Shown: piece after piece, positions 26,674-35,338 of the stretch
How the letters are laid out: the number at the start of each line of letters is the position of its first letter
Numbering within the stretch: position 1 is the first letter of the stretch
Origin: Phycisphaerales bacterium
GTDB taxonomy: Bacteria > Planctomycetota > Phycisphaerae > Phycisphaerales > UBA1924
NCBI GenBank assembly: GCA_020849615.1
Contig: JADLFW010000040.1
Coordinates: 124,001 to 188,000 of the forward strand
Reading direction: 5' to 3'
DNA: 64,000 nucleotides
The notes under the pieces: model-generated
What the model saw: only the letters and a program-made list of their open reading frames with translations
The model's database searches: none
What the model was told of the DNA's origin: nothing
Program-made: the position numbers and the translations under genes

Positions 26674-27012
26674 TCAGCCGTTGAGGTCGATATGCCGCTC
26701 GGGCGGCGGCGCCGCGGCGCCGTGGGCCGAGTACGCGCCGGGTGGCGCCGGGGGAGAAGTGATTGGAGCCACCGCCACCTCGGGCTGGCCTTGCGGATTC
26801 TCTCCGGTCAACTCGACCTCATCCTGCTCATGGTGCGGCTTGCGGCGTTTCGACTGCTCCCGCTTCTCGCCGTGGTCGCGAGGCGCCAGGGCATGCGATG
26901 CCCCAAGCTGAACCGGAGGGACGTAGCTGGACCCCGCGACGGACACGGAAGATCTATCGGCCCGCCCCGGAAGATCCTTGAGGCTTTGCGGTCGATGTTT
27001 GTACGTCACCAA
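26674..27012 (-). CDS. small hypothetical protein, start uncertain
   Basis: Up to 112 residues in the gap between the membrane protein and fabI. The last 70 residues have a codon pattern like real genes here and a charged composition (DHGEKREQSKRRKPHHEQDE), ending in a Pro/Ala-rich tail PPAPPGAYSAHGAAAPPPE. The first 20 codons fit poorly, and no Shine-Dalgarno or -10 element is convincing, so the true start may lie inside the interval. No family is recognised. If it is not a gene, the 387 bp between 26645 and 27031 hold nothing else I can name. Confidence 0.35.
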   Translation of the reverse strand: MVTYKHRPQSLKDLPGRADRSSVSVAGSSYVPPVQLGASHALAPRDHGEKREQSKRRKPHHEQDEVELTGENPQGQPEVAVAPITSPPAPPGAYSAHGAAAPPPERHIDLNG

Positions 27013-27031
27013 AACAGGGCGATGAGTCGAT

Positions 27032-27817
27032 TCACACCCCGATCAGGTTGACGCCACAATCGACATAAATGGTTTCACCGGTCACGCCGGAGGATAAGTC
27101 GCTCGCGAGGTAGACCGCCGTTTTACCCACATCGCCGCCCTCGACTCCCCGTTTGAGGGGAGACTTCTCGGCCGACCGGTCGCCCATCGTGTCCGTGCCG
27201 CCAACCGCCGATGACGCCAGCGTCCGCAGGTAGCCGCCGGAGATTACGTTGACGCGGGTGCCCTGGGAACCCAGCTCGGCCGCCAGGTAGCGGGAAGTGG
27301 CTTCCAGGGCCGCCTTGGCGACCCCCATGACGTTGTACCCCGGCACAACCTTCTCTGCCCCGTAATAGCTCATGGACATGATCGAACCGCCGCCGGCCCG
27401 GGCCAGCAGCCCCTTGGCCCGCTGAGCCATCGCCAGCAGCGTGTAGGCCGAGATATCAATGGCCGACAGATACGCGGCCCGGGGCGTCTCGACGAACTTG
27501 CCGATCTGAAGCCACTCGCGGTCGGCGAACGCAATGGAGTGGACCAGGAAGTGCATGGCGTCGAACCGCTCGGCATAGTTGCTGAAGGTCTTATCCAGTT
27601 CCGCATCGCTGCCGGCATCCAGGGGGAACATCCAGGGGTCCTTGATTCCCAGTTCTTCGATCGCCTTTCGGGTGCGGCGCTCGTTCTTCTCTCCCGGCAG
27701 ATGGGTGAAGGCGCAGCGGCCGCCATTTTCCTGGATCGCCTTGGCGATGTGCCAGGCGTACGAGCGGTCGTTCGCGATGCCCACCACCAGCCCCGTCTTC
27801 CCGTCGAGCAGACCCAT
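27032..27817 (-). CDS. fabI: enoyl-[acyl-carrier-protein] reductase
   Basis: Final reductive step of fatty-acid elongation (NADH-dependent). 261 residues, an SDR-fold FabI: GLLDGKTGLVVGIANDRSYAWHIAKA is the FabI-type nucleotide loop, AFTHLPGEKNERR follows, HSIAFADREWL matches the family, and the catalytic pair is YNVMGVAKAALE (Tyr-x6-Lys). It ends GETIYVDCGVNLIGV. The start is ATG at 27817, with AGGAGG 9 nt upstream (minus-strand positions 27827-27832), one of the clearest Shine-Dalgarno sites in the window. It is divergent from nadC, with the two -10 elements only 16 bp apart. Confidence 0.95.
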   Translation of the reverse strand: MGLLDGKTGLVVGIANDRSYAWHIAKAIQENGGRCAFTHLPGEKNERRTRKAIEELGIKDPWMFPLDAGSDAELDKTFSNYAERFDAMHFLVHSIAFADREWLQIGKFVETPRAAYLSAIDISAYTLLAMAQRAKGLLARAGGGSIMSMSYYGAEKVVPGYNVMGVAKAALEATSRYLAAELGSQGTRVNVISGGYLRTLASSAVGGTDTMGDRSAEKSPLKRGVEGGDVGKTAVYLASDLSSGVTGETIYVDCGVNLIGV

Positions 27818-27855
27818 GCCGAAATACCTCCTCTGGGCGGATTCAGAACGGACGC

Positions 27856-27861
27856 AGTGTA
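27856..27861 (-). promoter_or_regulatory. -10 element of fabI
   Basis: TACACT on the minus strand lies 38 nt upstream of the fabI ATG, leaving a leader of about 31 nt that contains the Shine-Dalgarno AGGAGG. It lies back-to-back with the nadC -10. Confidence 0.6.
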
Positions 27862-27877
27862 CGCCGGGCCGGGTCCG

Positions 27878-27883
27878 TACCAT
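27878..27883 (+). promoter_or_regulatory. -10 element of nadC-birA (leaderless type)
   Basis: TACCAT ends 8 nt before the nadC ATG at 27892. Confidence 0.6.
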
Positions 27884-27891
27884 CGAAGCCC

Positions 27892-28827
27892 ATGGATGAC
27901 CCCAATGCGCTCAACCTGCCTCAGCTCTACGCACACCTGGCCCGGGGAGGGCTGGTGCGGAGGCTGCTGGAACTGGCCCGGGATGAAGATCTCGGCAGCG
28001 CGGGCGACCGGACCGGCGCGGCGTGCATCCCCGTGGGAGCCCGGGCCGAGGCCCGGCTGGTCTTCCGTTCGGGGGGCATCGTCGCCGGGCTTGCGGCCGG
28101 GCCCGACCTGATCGATGTCTTTGCGCCGGGGCGCGATGTCCATCTCGATGTCAAACTGGAAGACGGCGGTCGGGCGGCGGCGAACTCGACGATCGCCGTG
28201 CTGTCGGGCCCGCTCCGTGATGTGCTGGCGATCGAGCGGACACTTCTGAACCTGGTCGGGCGGCTCAGCGGCATCGCCACGCGCACGGCGAAGTTTGTCG
28301 AGCGGATCGGCCCGGGCATGCGGGCCCGGCTGTACGACACGCGCAAGACGACGCCGGGCCTGAGGTTACTGGAGAAGTACGCCGTCCGGTGCGGGGGCGG
28401 GCACACGCACCGCGTGGGCCTTTACGATGCGGTGCTGATCAAGGACAACCATCTCGCGGGGGTTGCTCCCGATCAGCTGGCCGACTTTGTGGCCCGGGCT
28501 GCGGCGCGAGCCCGGGCGGCGGCCGGCCCGGGTGGGCTGCAGTTCGTCCAAGTCGAAGTTGAGAGCCTGGCGATGCTCGAGCGGGTGCTCGGACTCCCCG
28601 GCGGGGTTGTTGACATCGTGTTACTTGATAACATGCCCGCCGACGAGATGAGTGAGAGCGTGCGGTTGCGGGACCGTCTCGCGCCGCGGGTGGAGTTGGA
28701 AGCCTCGGGGGGTATCACGCTCGAGACGATCCGCAAGGTCGCCGAGTCGGGCGTGGACCGGATCAGCGTTGGATCACTGACGCACGGCGCTGCATCCATC
28801 GACGTAGCGCTGGACATCGATTCCTGA
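27892..28827 (+). CDS. nadC: nicotinate-nucleotide pyrophosphorylase (carboxylating)
   Basis: Quinolinate phosphoribosyltransferase of de novo NAD synthesis: quinolinate plus PRPP gives nicotinate mononucleotide and CO2. 311 residues, a little longer than the usual 280-290. LARDEDLGSAGDRTGAACIP opens the domain; ERTLLNLVGRLSGIATRTAKF, YDTRKTTPGLRLLEKYAVRCGGGHTHRVGLYDAVLIKDNHL and VDIVLLDNM are diagnostic, and ASGGITLETIRKVAESGVDRISVGSLTH ends the barrel. The leaderless-type promoter supports ATG 27892. birA starts 13 bp after the stop. Confidence 0.96.
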   Translation: MDDPNALNLPQLYAHLARGGLVRRLLELARDEDLGSAGDRTGAACIPVGARAEARLVFRSGGIVAGLAAGPDLIDVFAPGRDVHLDVKLEDGGRAAANSTIAVLSGPLRDVLAIERTLLNLVGRLSGIATRTAKFVERIGPGMRARLYDTRKTTPGLRLLEKYAVRCGGGHTHRVGLYDAVLIKDNHLAGVAPDQLADFVARAAARARAAAGPGGLQFVQVEVESLAMLERVLGLPGGVVDIVLLDNMPADEMSESVRLRDRLAPRVELEASGGITLETIRKVAESGVDRISVGSLTHGAASIDVALDIDS

Positions 28828-28840
28828 GGGGCACCGACGC

Positions 28841-29641
28841 GTGGAGACCTACGAACTCACGAACTGGGCCGAGCGGATCGAAACCCTCCTCGGGCGGGCC
28901 CGGAGTCCCTGGATGGACCGGGTGTCCGTCCTGGCCGTTACGGCGTCGACGCAGGATGCGGCCCTGCAGATGGCGGCGGGCCGTCCGGGGCTGCTGGTCC
29001 TCTCGGGCCGGCAGACGGCGGGCCGGGGGCGGCTGGGCCGCGTCTGGAGCCACATCGCCGACCTGGGCATCGCCGCGACCTTCGCGATCGACGGCGGCAA
29101 GCTGTCGCCCGAGCGGGCGGCGCTGTCGGCCGGGCTGGCGGTGGCCCGCGCGGTCGAGGCCCTGCTCCCCGACGGTGATGGTGTCGGCATCCGGTGGCCC
29201 AACGATGTCGTCGAACGCACGCCTGCAGGCCCGGGCCGCAAGCTGAGCGGCGTGCTGATCGAAGCGCGGGACGGCCTGCTGCTGATCGGGATCGGCATCA
29301 ACGTCGGTCAGCGGGAGGGCGACTGGCCCAACGAGCTCAGGGGTCGTGCGGTGTCGCTTCGGCAACTGGGCTCGAACGCCGCCCGCATCGACGTCATCGA
29401 GCGCCTGGTGACCGAGCTGGATCGCACGCTGAGCATGCCGGAGCAGGAGGTGGTCGACGCCTGGAAGGCGCGAGACCTGCTCCGCGGCCGCCGGTGCACA
29501 TTCCTCCACGACACGAAAGAGATCCACGGCGTTGTCGAGTCGATGGAGCCGAGCCTCGAGATCATCATCCGCGGCGATGGCGGCGGATTGACGCGGTTGC
29601 CGGCGGCGAGCACATCCCTGGTTCTGGATTCGATCCGATAA
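28841..29641 (+). CDS. birA: biotin-[acetyl-CoA-carboxylase] ligase (no HTH domain)
   Basis: Attaches biotin to biotin carboxyl carrier protein. 266 residues with only the catalytic part: ASTQDAALQMAAGRPGLLVLSGRQTAGRGRLGRVW contains the GRGRxGR biotinyl-AMP loop, followed by WPNDVVE, KLSGVLIEARDGLLLIGIGINV and a short C-terminal SH3-like domain. The N terminus has no winged-helix domain, so it should not act as a repressor. Some 30 extra residues precede the core. The start is GTG at 28841 with GAGGGG 9 nt upstream, just behind nadC in the same operon. Confidence 0.93.
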   Translation: METYELTNWAERIETLLGRARSPWMDRVSVLAVTASTQDAALQMAAGRPGLLVLSGRQTAGRGRLGRVWSHIADLGIAATFAIDGGKLSPERAALSAGLAVARAVEALLPDGDGVGIRWPNDVVERTPAGPGRKLSGVLIEARDGLLLIGIGINVGQREGDWPNELRGRAVSLRQLGSNAARIDVIERLVTELDRTLSMPEQEVVDAWKARDLLRGRRCTFLHDTKEIHGVVESMEPSLEIIIRGDGGGLTRLPAASTSLVLDSIR

Positions 29642-29648
29642 GCACCCG

Positions 29649-30077
29649 TCACGACGTTGCGAGGGCCGCGGCGATGCGGTGGGCGAGTTCGGTCCCCTGG
29701 CGTGGATCGAGCTTGCCGGGCTTCCAGGCCAGGTGCAGGCCCGACTCCATCGTCTGGTCAAACCGCGGGATGATGTGGAAGTGCACGTGCATCACGGCCT
29801 GGTGGGCGAGTGCGCCGTTGTTCTGCAGGATGTTGTATGCGGTGCAGTGGGTGGCCTGCATGATGGCCCGGCAGAGCCGCGGGAGGACCCTGCCCACGGC
29901 CGCCGCGGCGGCGTCGGAGAGCTGGTCGAGCTGCACCGCGGGCTCCTTGGGCACCACCAGCGTGTGCCCCTTGCTGAGCGGGCCGATGTCGAGGAACGCA
30001 AAGACGTGCTCATCCTCGTACACCTTGTGGGAGGGGATCTCCCCGCGGATGATCCTGGTGAAGATGGTGTCGCTCAT
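29649..30077 (-). CDS. HIT family nucleotide hydrolase
   Basis: 142-residue histidine-triad protein, HINT/Hit-like. DTIFTRIIRGEIPSHKVYEDEHVFAFLDIGPLSKGHTLVVPK is the classic N terminus and MHVHFHIIPRF holds the catalytic His triad. Likely substrates are adenosine phosphoramidates or similar nucleotides; no partner is implied by context. The start at 30077 has TAGACT 6 nt upstream. It converges on birA with 7 bp between stops and is divergent from mutL. Confidence 0.94.
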   Translation of the reverse strand: MSDTIFTRIIRGEIPSHKVYEDEHVFAFLDIGPLSKGHTLVVPKEPAVQLDQLSDAAAAAVGRVLPRLCRAIMQATHCTAYNILQNNGALAHQAVMHVHFHIIPRFDQTMESGLHLAWKPGKLDPRQGTELAHRIAAALATS

Positions 30078-30083
30078 GACCGC

Positions 30084-30089
30084 AGTCTA
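30084..30089 (-). promoter_or_regulatory. -10 element of the HIT gene (leaderless type)
   Basis: TAGACT on the minus strand ends 6 nt before the ATG at 30077. Confidence 0.65.
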
Positions 30090-30154
30090 CCCGGGGCGGG
30101 CTCGGCGCCGCACCGGGATTCGGCCGTGAAGGCGTCGCCGGGCCCGGCGGCTCG

Positions 30155-30160
30155 TACAAT
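30155..30160 (+). promoter_or_regulatory. -10 element of mutL (leaderless type)
   Basis: TACAAT ends 6 nt before the GTG start of mutL at 30167. Confidence 0.65.
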
Positions 30161-30166
30161 CGCCGC

Positions 30167-32074
30167 GTGCCGGAAACGACGGTCAACAGCACGCAAACCA
30201 GCCCCGGGCCCGCGCGGATCCGGGCGATGTCGACGCTGCTGGCGGGGCAGATCGCCGCCGGTGAAGTGGTGGAGCGACCTGCGTCGGTGGTGAAGGAACT
30301 GGTGGAGAACGCCCTCGACGCCGGCGCCCGGCGCATCACGGTGGACCTCGAGCAGGGCGGGATCGAACTCGTGCGGGTCAGCGATGATGGGGGCGGCATT
30401 CATCCGGAGGACCTGCCGCTGGCGCTGGCCCCGCACGCGACCAGCAAGATCGCCCGGGCCGAGGACCTCGACCACATCGCGACGCTGGGGTTCCGCGGCG
30501 AGGCGCTGGCCTCGATCGCGTCGGTGGCGCGGGTGACGATCCGCTCGCGGACCATCGACCAGACCGGGGCGAGCGAGATCGGCGCCGAGGGGAGCGTGGT
30601 CTCCGCGCTGCGGCCGGCGGCGGGCCCGGTCGGCACGACGGTGACCGTGCGCAACCTGTTCTTCAACACGCCGGCCCGGCGCAAGTTCCTGCGGACCGTG
30701 CAGACCGAGCAGGCCCGGTGCCTGGATGCGCTGCGGGACCTGGCGATGGGCCATCCGGCGGTCGGGTTCGCGGCGACGGTGGAGGGGCGCAAGGTGCTGG
30801 ACCTGCCGCCGGGCCAGGACCCGCGGGAGCGGGCGCTGGCCCTGCTTGGGCCCGAACTGGACCGCGAAGTCCTCGAGGTGCACGCCGATGAAATGGATGA
30901 TGCCCGCGGCGTCACGCTGTGGGGGCTGGTGGGCCGCCCGTCGATCGCGCGGGCCAGCAACAAGGCCCAGCATCTCCTGCTGAATGGGCGGGCCATCCGC
31001 GACCGGACGATCCAGCACGCGCTCTCGGAGGCCTTCCGCGGCCTGATCGAGCCGTCTCGGTACCCGACCGCGGTGCTGATGCTCGACATGAGCCCCGAGG
31101 GTGTGGATGTGAACGTCCACCCGGCGAAGGCGGAGGTGCGGTTCCGGGATGGCTCGCTGGTGCACTCGGTGGTGCTCAACGCGGTGCGGCGGGCGCTGCG
31201 GGCGGCCGATCTGACGCCGAGCCTGGGCGCGGCGATGGGAACCCAGCCGCGGCCCGCCGATCCCACGGCCGTGCTGCCGTCATCTCCGGTGCCGGCGGTC
31301 ATCCCGACGGACCGGTTCATCGAGTATTTCCGTCGCGAGGTGCCGGCGCAGGCGGGCCCGGCGTTCTCGTACGAATCGATCCGCCAGGCGATGGAGGCGC
31401 CGATCCCCGGCGCGACGGAGCCCGCGTCGGCGCAGGTGGACGTGGCCGCGGCGGCCGCCCCGGCGGCGGATGAGGGCGTCATCGCGGTGCCCCGGCCCGC
31501 GCCGGGAATTCTGCAGGTCCACAACAGCTACGTGGTGACGCAGGATGAGTCTGGGGTGCTGATCATCGACCAGCACGCGCTGCACGAGCGGGTGATGTTC
31601 GAGCAGCTGCTGGACCGGGTGATGCGGGGTTCGCTCGAGAGCCAGCGCCTGCTGACGCCGGTCGTGCTGGATGTGTCACCCCAGCAGGCCGACCGGCTGG
31701 GCGAGCTGAAGCCTCTCTTCGACCGGATCGGGGTGCAGGCCGACCCCCTGGGCCCGCGCCAGGTCGGGGTGCACGCGTTCCCGACGTTCCTGTTCGACCG
31801 CGGCGTGGACCCCGAGCCGTTCATGCGAGACCTGTTTGAACGGGCCGATGATGAGGACTTCGCGCCCGGCAGCGAGCAGGCGATGCGCGATGTGCTGGAC
31901 ATGATGGCCTGCAAGGCCGCGGTGAAAGCGGGAGACCGCATGAGCCCGCAGGAGCTGGCCGAACTGCTTAAGCTCCGCGAGCAGGTCGAGCGGTCGAGCA
32001 ACTGCCCACACGGACGACCCACGACGCTGCGGCTGAGCATCGGCGATCTCGAGAGGCTGTTCGGGCGGACCTGA
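30167..32074 (+). CDS. mutL: DNA mismatch repair protein MutL
   Basis: 635-residue GHKL ATPase linking MutS to strand incision. The N-terminal part shows IAAGEVVERPASVVKELVENALDAGA, VSDDGGGI, ATSKI and LGFRGEALASIASVARV. A variable Pro/Ala-rich linker spans about residues 350-445. The C-terminal domain carries the endonuclease metal motif DQHALHERVMFEQL (DQHAx2Ex4E), ACKAAVKAGD and CPHGRPT, so this is the nicking type of MutL, as expected in bacteria without MutH. GTG at 30167 fits the promoter spacing and the short N-terminal extension. Confidence 0.96.
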   Translation: MPETTVNSTQTSPGPARIRAMSTLLAGQIAAGEVVERPASVVKELVENALDAGARRITVDLEQGGIELVRVSDDGGGIHPEDLPLALAPHATSKIARAEDLDHIATLGFRGEALASIASVARVTIRSRTIDQTGASEIGAEGSVVSALRPAAGPVGTTVTVRNLFFNTPARRKFLRTVQTEQARCLDALRDLAMGHPAVGFAATVEGRKVLDLPPGQDPRERALALLGPELDREVLEVHADEMDDARGVTLWGLVGRPSIARASNKAQHLLLNGRAIRDRTIQHALSEAFRGLIEPSRYPTAVLMLDMSPEGVDVNVHPAKAEVRFRDGSLVHSVVLNAVRRALRAADLTPSLGAAMGTQPRPADPTAVLPSSPVPAVIPTDRFIEYFRREVPAQAGPAFSYESIRQAMEAPIPGATEPASAQVDVAAAAAPAADEGVIAVPRPAPGILQVHNSYVVTQDESGVLIIDQHALHERVMFEQLLDRVMRGSLESQRLLTPVVLDVSPQQADRLGELKPLFDRIGVQADPLGPRQVGVHAFPTFLFDRGVDPEPFMRDLFERADDEDFAPGSEQAMRDVLDMMACKAAVKAGDRMSPQELAELLKLREQVERSSNCPHGRPTTLRLSIGDLERLFGRT

Positions 32075-32079
32075 GCGGA

Positions 32080-33927
32080 TCAATCGGAGGCCGGGCCCGC
32101 GCCGGCCCGGATCCGGAGGGCCATCACGGGCGTGCGCCCGTTGTCGATGGTGAAGGCGGGCATTTCGATCGGCTCCCACATCAGCCCGGCGTCGGAGAGG
32201 CACTCGACCGCCGGCTTGGGATCCATTCCGCCGGGCTGCGAGGTCCTGACGAGCAGGATGCACGAGCCGCCGGAGGCTTGCAGATCGCGGCGGAGATCGG
32301 CGATGGTGCGCGGGCCGACCATCCGCAGGTTCCTGCGCGGTGTCACATCGTGGAACGACTCGATCTCGCGGCGGGCGTAGAAATCGAGCGCGGGCGTCGA
32401 GAACTCGAAGGTGGCGATGGGCTCCCGGCCGTTCTGGTCGAGCGCGGGCAGCAGCGAGGCGATGAACGCGCGGGGTGAGCGGTCCGCGTACGCGAGTTCG
32501 CGCCCGGCCGCGTACCACCAGCCCTGCGCCAGACCCAGCGTAAGGGCGCTGATGAGCGTCGCGCGGGCCAGGATTCGGCCGCGGCTGAAATCGCGGATGG
32601 CGGAGGCCATCCACAGTCCGCCCAGCATCGCGATGCCGGGCCAGAGGGGGGTGAGATATCGCGGGACACCCTTGCCCAGCGTGCTGAAGGCGATGAGCCC
32701 CAGGCCGCACCACGCGAGGATGGTGTACCAGCCGGGCCGCAGCGCGGGTCGGTCTTTCAGGAGCCAGATTACGGCGATGATCGCCGCGAATGAGCCCAGG
32801 CCCACGCCGTACGAGGCGGCTTCGAGGTTGTTCACGGGCGATTCGGCGACCAGCAACCGCAAGTTGTCGGCGGCCTCCTCCGCGGCCGCGGCCCGGACCG
32901 TGCCGGATCCGACGAGGCTGGCCACCAGTCTTCCCCAGCCCCAAAAGCCCAGCGCGGCCAGGCCCAGAACGCCGATGGGGTGCGTGTGCTTGAGCGCGGT
33001 CCAGAGGGCGAAGAGGCGGGCTCGGTCGGCGAGACGGGTGAGGAGCCACAGCAGGCCGAGGCCCATCACGGCGAGGCAGAAGATGCCGAGCGTTTCCTCG
33101 AAGTTCCAGCGCCGACCGGCGCCGGCCCAGATGATCGCGATGCCGGTGATCGCTCCGCCCGCGCGGAGCGTCCACGAGGGAAGGAGAGATCGCGATGGCC
33201 CGGAGGGATCGCTGAGGCGCGGGCCGGCGCGGGCCTCGGCGTCGAGCGCCGCCCAGAGCAGGATACCGCCGTAGCCCGCGAGCCCGATCGCCAGGAGGGC
33301 GGGCGGGCCTTTGGTGAGCGTCGCCAGCGCGGCGAACAGCGTGGCGAGCCCGAGGGCGGGCCAGTCGACGCGGGCTCGCTCGCGGGATGTGCGCCAGGCC
33401 CGGTGGATGGCCCACACCGCGCCGATGGAGGTGGGGACCAGGAGGATGTCGAGCTCGCCGATGCGGCTGGAGCGGACGTGGAGGATGCCGGTGGCGAGGA
33501 AGAGCGATGACCACCAGGCGACGTGATCGGGCCAGGGGCGGTCCGCGGTGCTGTCATCCGAGGCCGGGCGGAGCATCGACCTGGCCGCGAGGTACGTGAG
33601 GATGACGCCCAGCCAGCCGGCGATGGCGACGGTGAGGCGGAGGTGGAGTTCGCCGGGCGGCCCGCCCGTGATCCTGGCGAGCAGGAGCTGGCACCAGTAG
33701 ATGAGCGGAGGTTTGGCGAGGTAGGGCTGGTCCCAGACGGTGGGGACGAGCCAGGCCCAGCGCTGGCCCGATTCGAGGCGTGAGTGCATCTCGCGGGCGA
33801 CGAGGGCCCGCATGGCCTCCTGCCAGTTGGTGAGGCCGTGGGAGGTGGGCGCGGTGAAATACATCAGTCCGCAGAGGGCGGAGAGGAGAAGGAGGTCAAG
33901 CCAGGCTCGGCGGGGGCGCAGGGGCAA
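32080..33927 (-). CDS. ArnT/PMT-like glycosyltransferase, multi-pass membrane protein
   Basis: 615-residue inner-membrane protein of the GT39/GT83 type, transferring sugar from a lipid-linked donor. The N-terminal helix LLLLSALCGLMYFTAP is followed by HGLTNWQEAMRALVAREM (the conserved acidic loop), WDQPYLAKPPLIYW, about ten further hydrophobic segments, and GKGVPRYLTPLWPGIAMLGGLW. A soluble C-terminal domain of about 130 residues ends it. The start is TTG at 33927, supported by TATTCT 7 nt upstream. Donor and acceptor are unknown. It converges on mutL with 5 bp between stops. Confidence 0.85.
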   Translation of the reverse strand: MPLRPRRAWLDLLLLSALCGLMYFTAPTSHGLTNWQEAMRALVAREMHSRLESGQRWAWLVPTVWDQPYLAKPPLIYWCQLLLARITGGPPGELHLRLTVAIAGWLGVILTYLAARSMLRPASDDSTADRPWPDHVAWWSSLFLATGILHVRSSRIGELDILLVPTSIGAVWAIHRAWRTSRERARVDWPALGLATLFAALATLTKGPPALLAIGLAGYGGILLWAALDAEARAGPRLSDPSGPSRSLLPSWTLRAGGAITGIAIIWAGAGRRWNFEETLGIFCLAVMGLGLLWLLTRLADRARLFALWTALKHTHPIGVLGLAALGFWGWGRLVASLVGSGTVRAAAAEEAADNLRLLVAESPVNNLEAASYGVGLGSFAAIIAVIWLLKDRPALRPGWYTILAWCGLGLIAFSTLGKGVPRYLTPLWPGIAMLGGLWMASAIRDFSRGRILARATLISALTLGLAQGWWYAAGRELAYADRSPRAFIASLLPALDQNGREPIATFEFSTPALDFYARREIESFHDVTPRRNLRMVGPRTIADLRRDLQASGGSCILLVRTSQPGGMDPKPAVECLSDAGLMWEPIEMPAFTIDNGRTPVMALRIRAGAGPASD

Positions 33928-33934
33928 CGCGGAC

Positions 33935-33940
33935 AGAATA
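33935..33940 (-). promoter_or_regulatory. -10 element of the glycosyltransferase gene (leaderless type, TTG start)
   Basis: TATTCT on the minus strand ends 7 nt before the TTG at 33927. This is a case where -10 spacing decides an unusual start codon. Confidence 0.55.
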
Positions 33941-33966
33941 CGTCGGGCCGATCTGGAGCGCCGGAT

Positions 33967-35172
33967 TCAGGCCTCGTCGAGCACACCCACGCTCTCGAAG
34001 GCCTTGCCCTCGAGCATCTCGAGGCTGGCGCCACCGCCCGTCGAGACGTGGGACATCTTGTCCGACAGTCCGAACTGCTCGACCGCGGCGGCCGAATCGC
34101 CGCCGCCGACGATGCTGGTCGCGCCGGCCGCGGTGGCTTCGGCGATCGCCTTGGCGACCTGGTGCGTGCCGATGCGGAACGGCATCCATTCAAAGACGCC
34201 CATCGGTCCGTTCCAGACGATGGTCTTGGCCTTACGGAGGACGCTGGCGAACGTGGTCTGCGTGGCGGGCCCGATGTCGAGGCCCATGTAGCCGGGTTTG
34301 ATGGCGTCCTTGAAGACCTGGATGTCGCCGGCATCTTCCGAGAAGGTGGTGGAGCAGACGTGGTCGGAGGGGAGGTGCAGGTCGGCCTTGAGCTTGGCGG
34401 CCAGGTCGAGGGCGCGGCGGGCGTCGGCGAGGCGGTCGGTTTCGACCTTGCTGTCACCGACCTCGCGGCCCAGCGCCTTGAGGAAGGTGTAGGCCATGGC
34501 GCCGCCGACGATCACGGCGTCGGCCTTGGGGAGGAGGTGCTCGATGGCGGCCATCTTGTCGGAGACCTTGGCCCCGCCCAGCACGACGACGAAGGGCTTG
34601 GCCGGCGAGCGGAGGGCCTCGCTGAGGTACTTGATCTCCTTCTCGACCAGGAAGCCAGCGACCTTGGGCTTGCCGGCCATCGCCTTGGGCACCGCGACCA
34701 TGGAGGCGTCGGGCCGGTGGCAGGTGCCGAAGGCGTCGTTGACGTAGACATCGCCGTAGGCGGCGAGCTTGGCGGCGAAGGATGCATCGCCCTTCTTCTC
34801 GGCCTTGTGGAAGCGGAGGTTCTCCAGCAGCAGCACCTCGCCATCCTTCATCGCGGCGACGGCGGCCGCCGCCGCGCCATCCACGCAGTCCTGCGAGGGG
34901 AAGGCGACGGGCCTGCCGAGCAGTTCGCTCAGCCGTTTGGCGCACGGGGCGAGTGAATCCTCGGCCTGGTAGCCGGTGCCCTCGGGGCGGCCCAGGTGCG
35001 AGCACAGGATGGCCCGGCCGCCGCGGTCGATGACGCTCTTGATCGTGGGGAGCGCCGCGCGGATGCGGCGGTCATCGGAGATGTGGCCATCCTGGATCGG
35101 GACGTTGAAGTCCACGCGGATCAGGACTCTCTTCCCGGCGACCTGGACGGCGGCGATGTTCTTCTTGGCCAT
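33967..35172 (-). CDS. pgk: phosphoglycerate kinase
   Basis: Glycolytic ATP-forming enzyme converting 1,3-bisphosphoglycerate to 3-phosphoglycerate. 401 residues, normal length. KRVLIRVDFNVPIQDGHISDDRRIRAALPTIK is the diagnostic N terminus; LCSHLGRPEG, ENLRFHKAEKK, VNDAFGTCHRPDASM, VLGGAKVSDKMAAIEHLL and the C-terminal GGGDSAAAVEQFGL and HVSTGGGASLEMLEG nucleotide-binding loops are all present. It is preceded by its own -10 element and a leader of about 50 nt, 166 bp downstream of atpH, so it need not be part of the atp operon. Confidence 0.97.
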   Translation of the reverse strand: MAKKNIAAVQVAGKRVLIRVDFNVPIQDGHISDDRRIRAALPTIKSVIDRGGRAILCSHLGRPEGTGYQAEDSLAPCAKRLSELLGRPVAFPSQDCVDGAAAAAVAAMKDGEVLLLENLRFHKAEKKGDASFAAKLAAYGDVYVNDAFGTCHRPDASMVAVPKAMAGKPKVAGFLVEKEIKYLSEALRSPAKPFVVVLGGAKVSDKMAAIEHLLPKADAVIVGGAMAYTFLKALGREVGDSKVETDRLADARRALDLAAKLKADLHLPSDHVCSTTFSEDAGDIQVFKDAIKPGYMGLDIGPATQTTFASVLRKAKTIVWNGPMGVFEWMPFRIGTHQVAKAIAEATAAGATSIVGGGDSAAAVEQFGLSDKMSHVSTGGGASLEMLEGKAFESVGVLDEA

Positions 35173-35227
35173 GGCTCGATCCTGTCTCCCGCGGTTGGCA
35201 GGGCGGGGTGTGAAGGCTTGGGCCAGA

Positions 35228-35233
35228 AGAATA
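35228..35233 (-). promoter_or_regulatory. putative -10 element of pgk
   Basis: TATTCT on the minus strand lies 55 nt upstream of the pgk ATG, in the 166-bp gap after atpH. It would give a leader of about 48 nt. Confidence 0.45.
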
Positions 35234-35338
35234 GCGGGCGGATTCCGAAGATTCCGCCCGGCCGCGGTTCCGGCTGCGGTGACACGGCGGTGCGGCGCGG
35301 AGAAATCAGGGCGGCGCTCCCGGGGAAGGCCGCCTGTG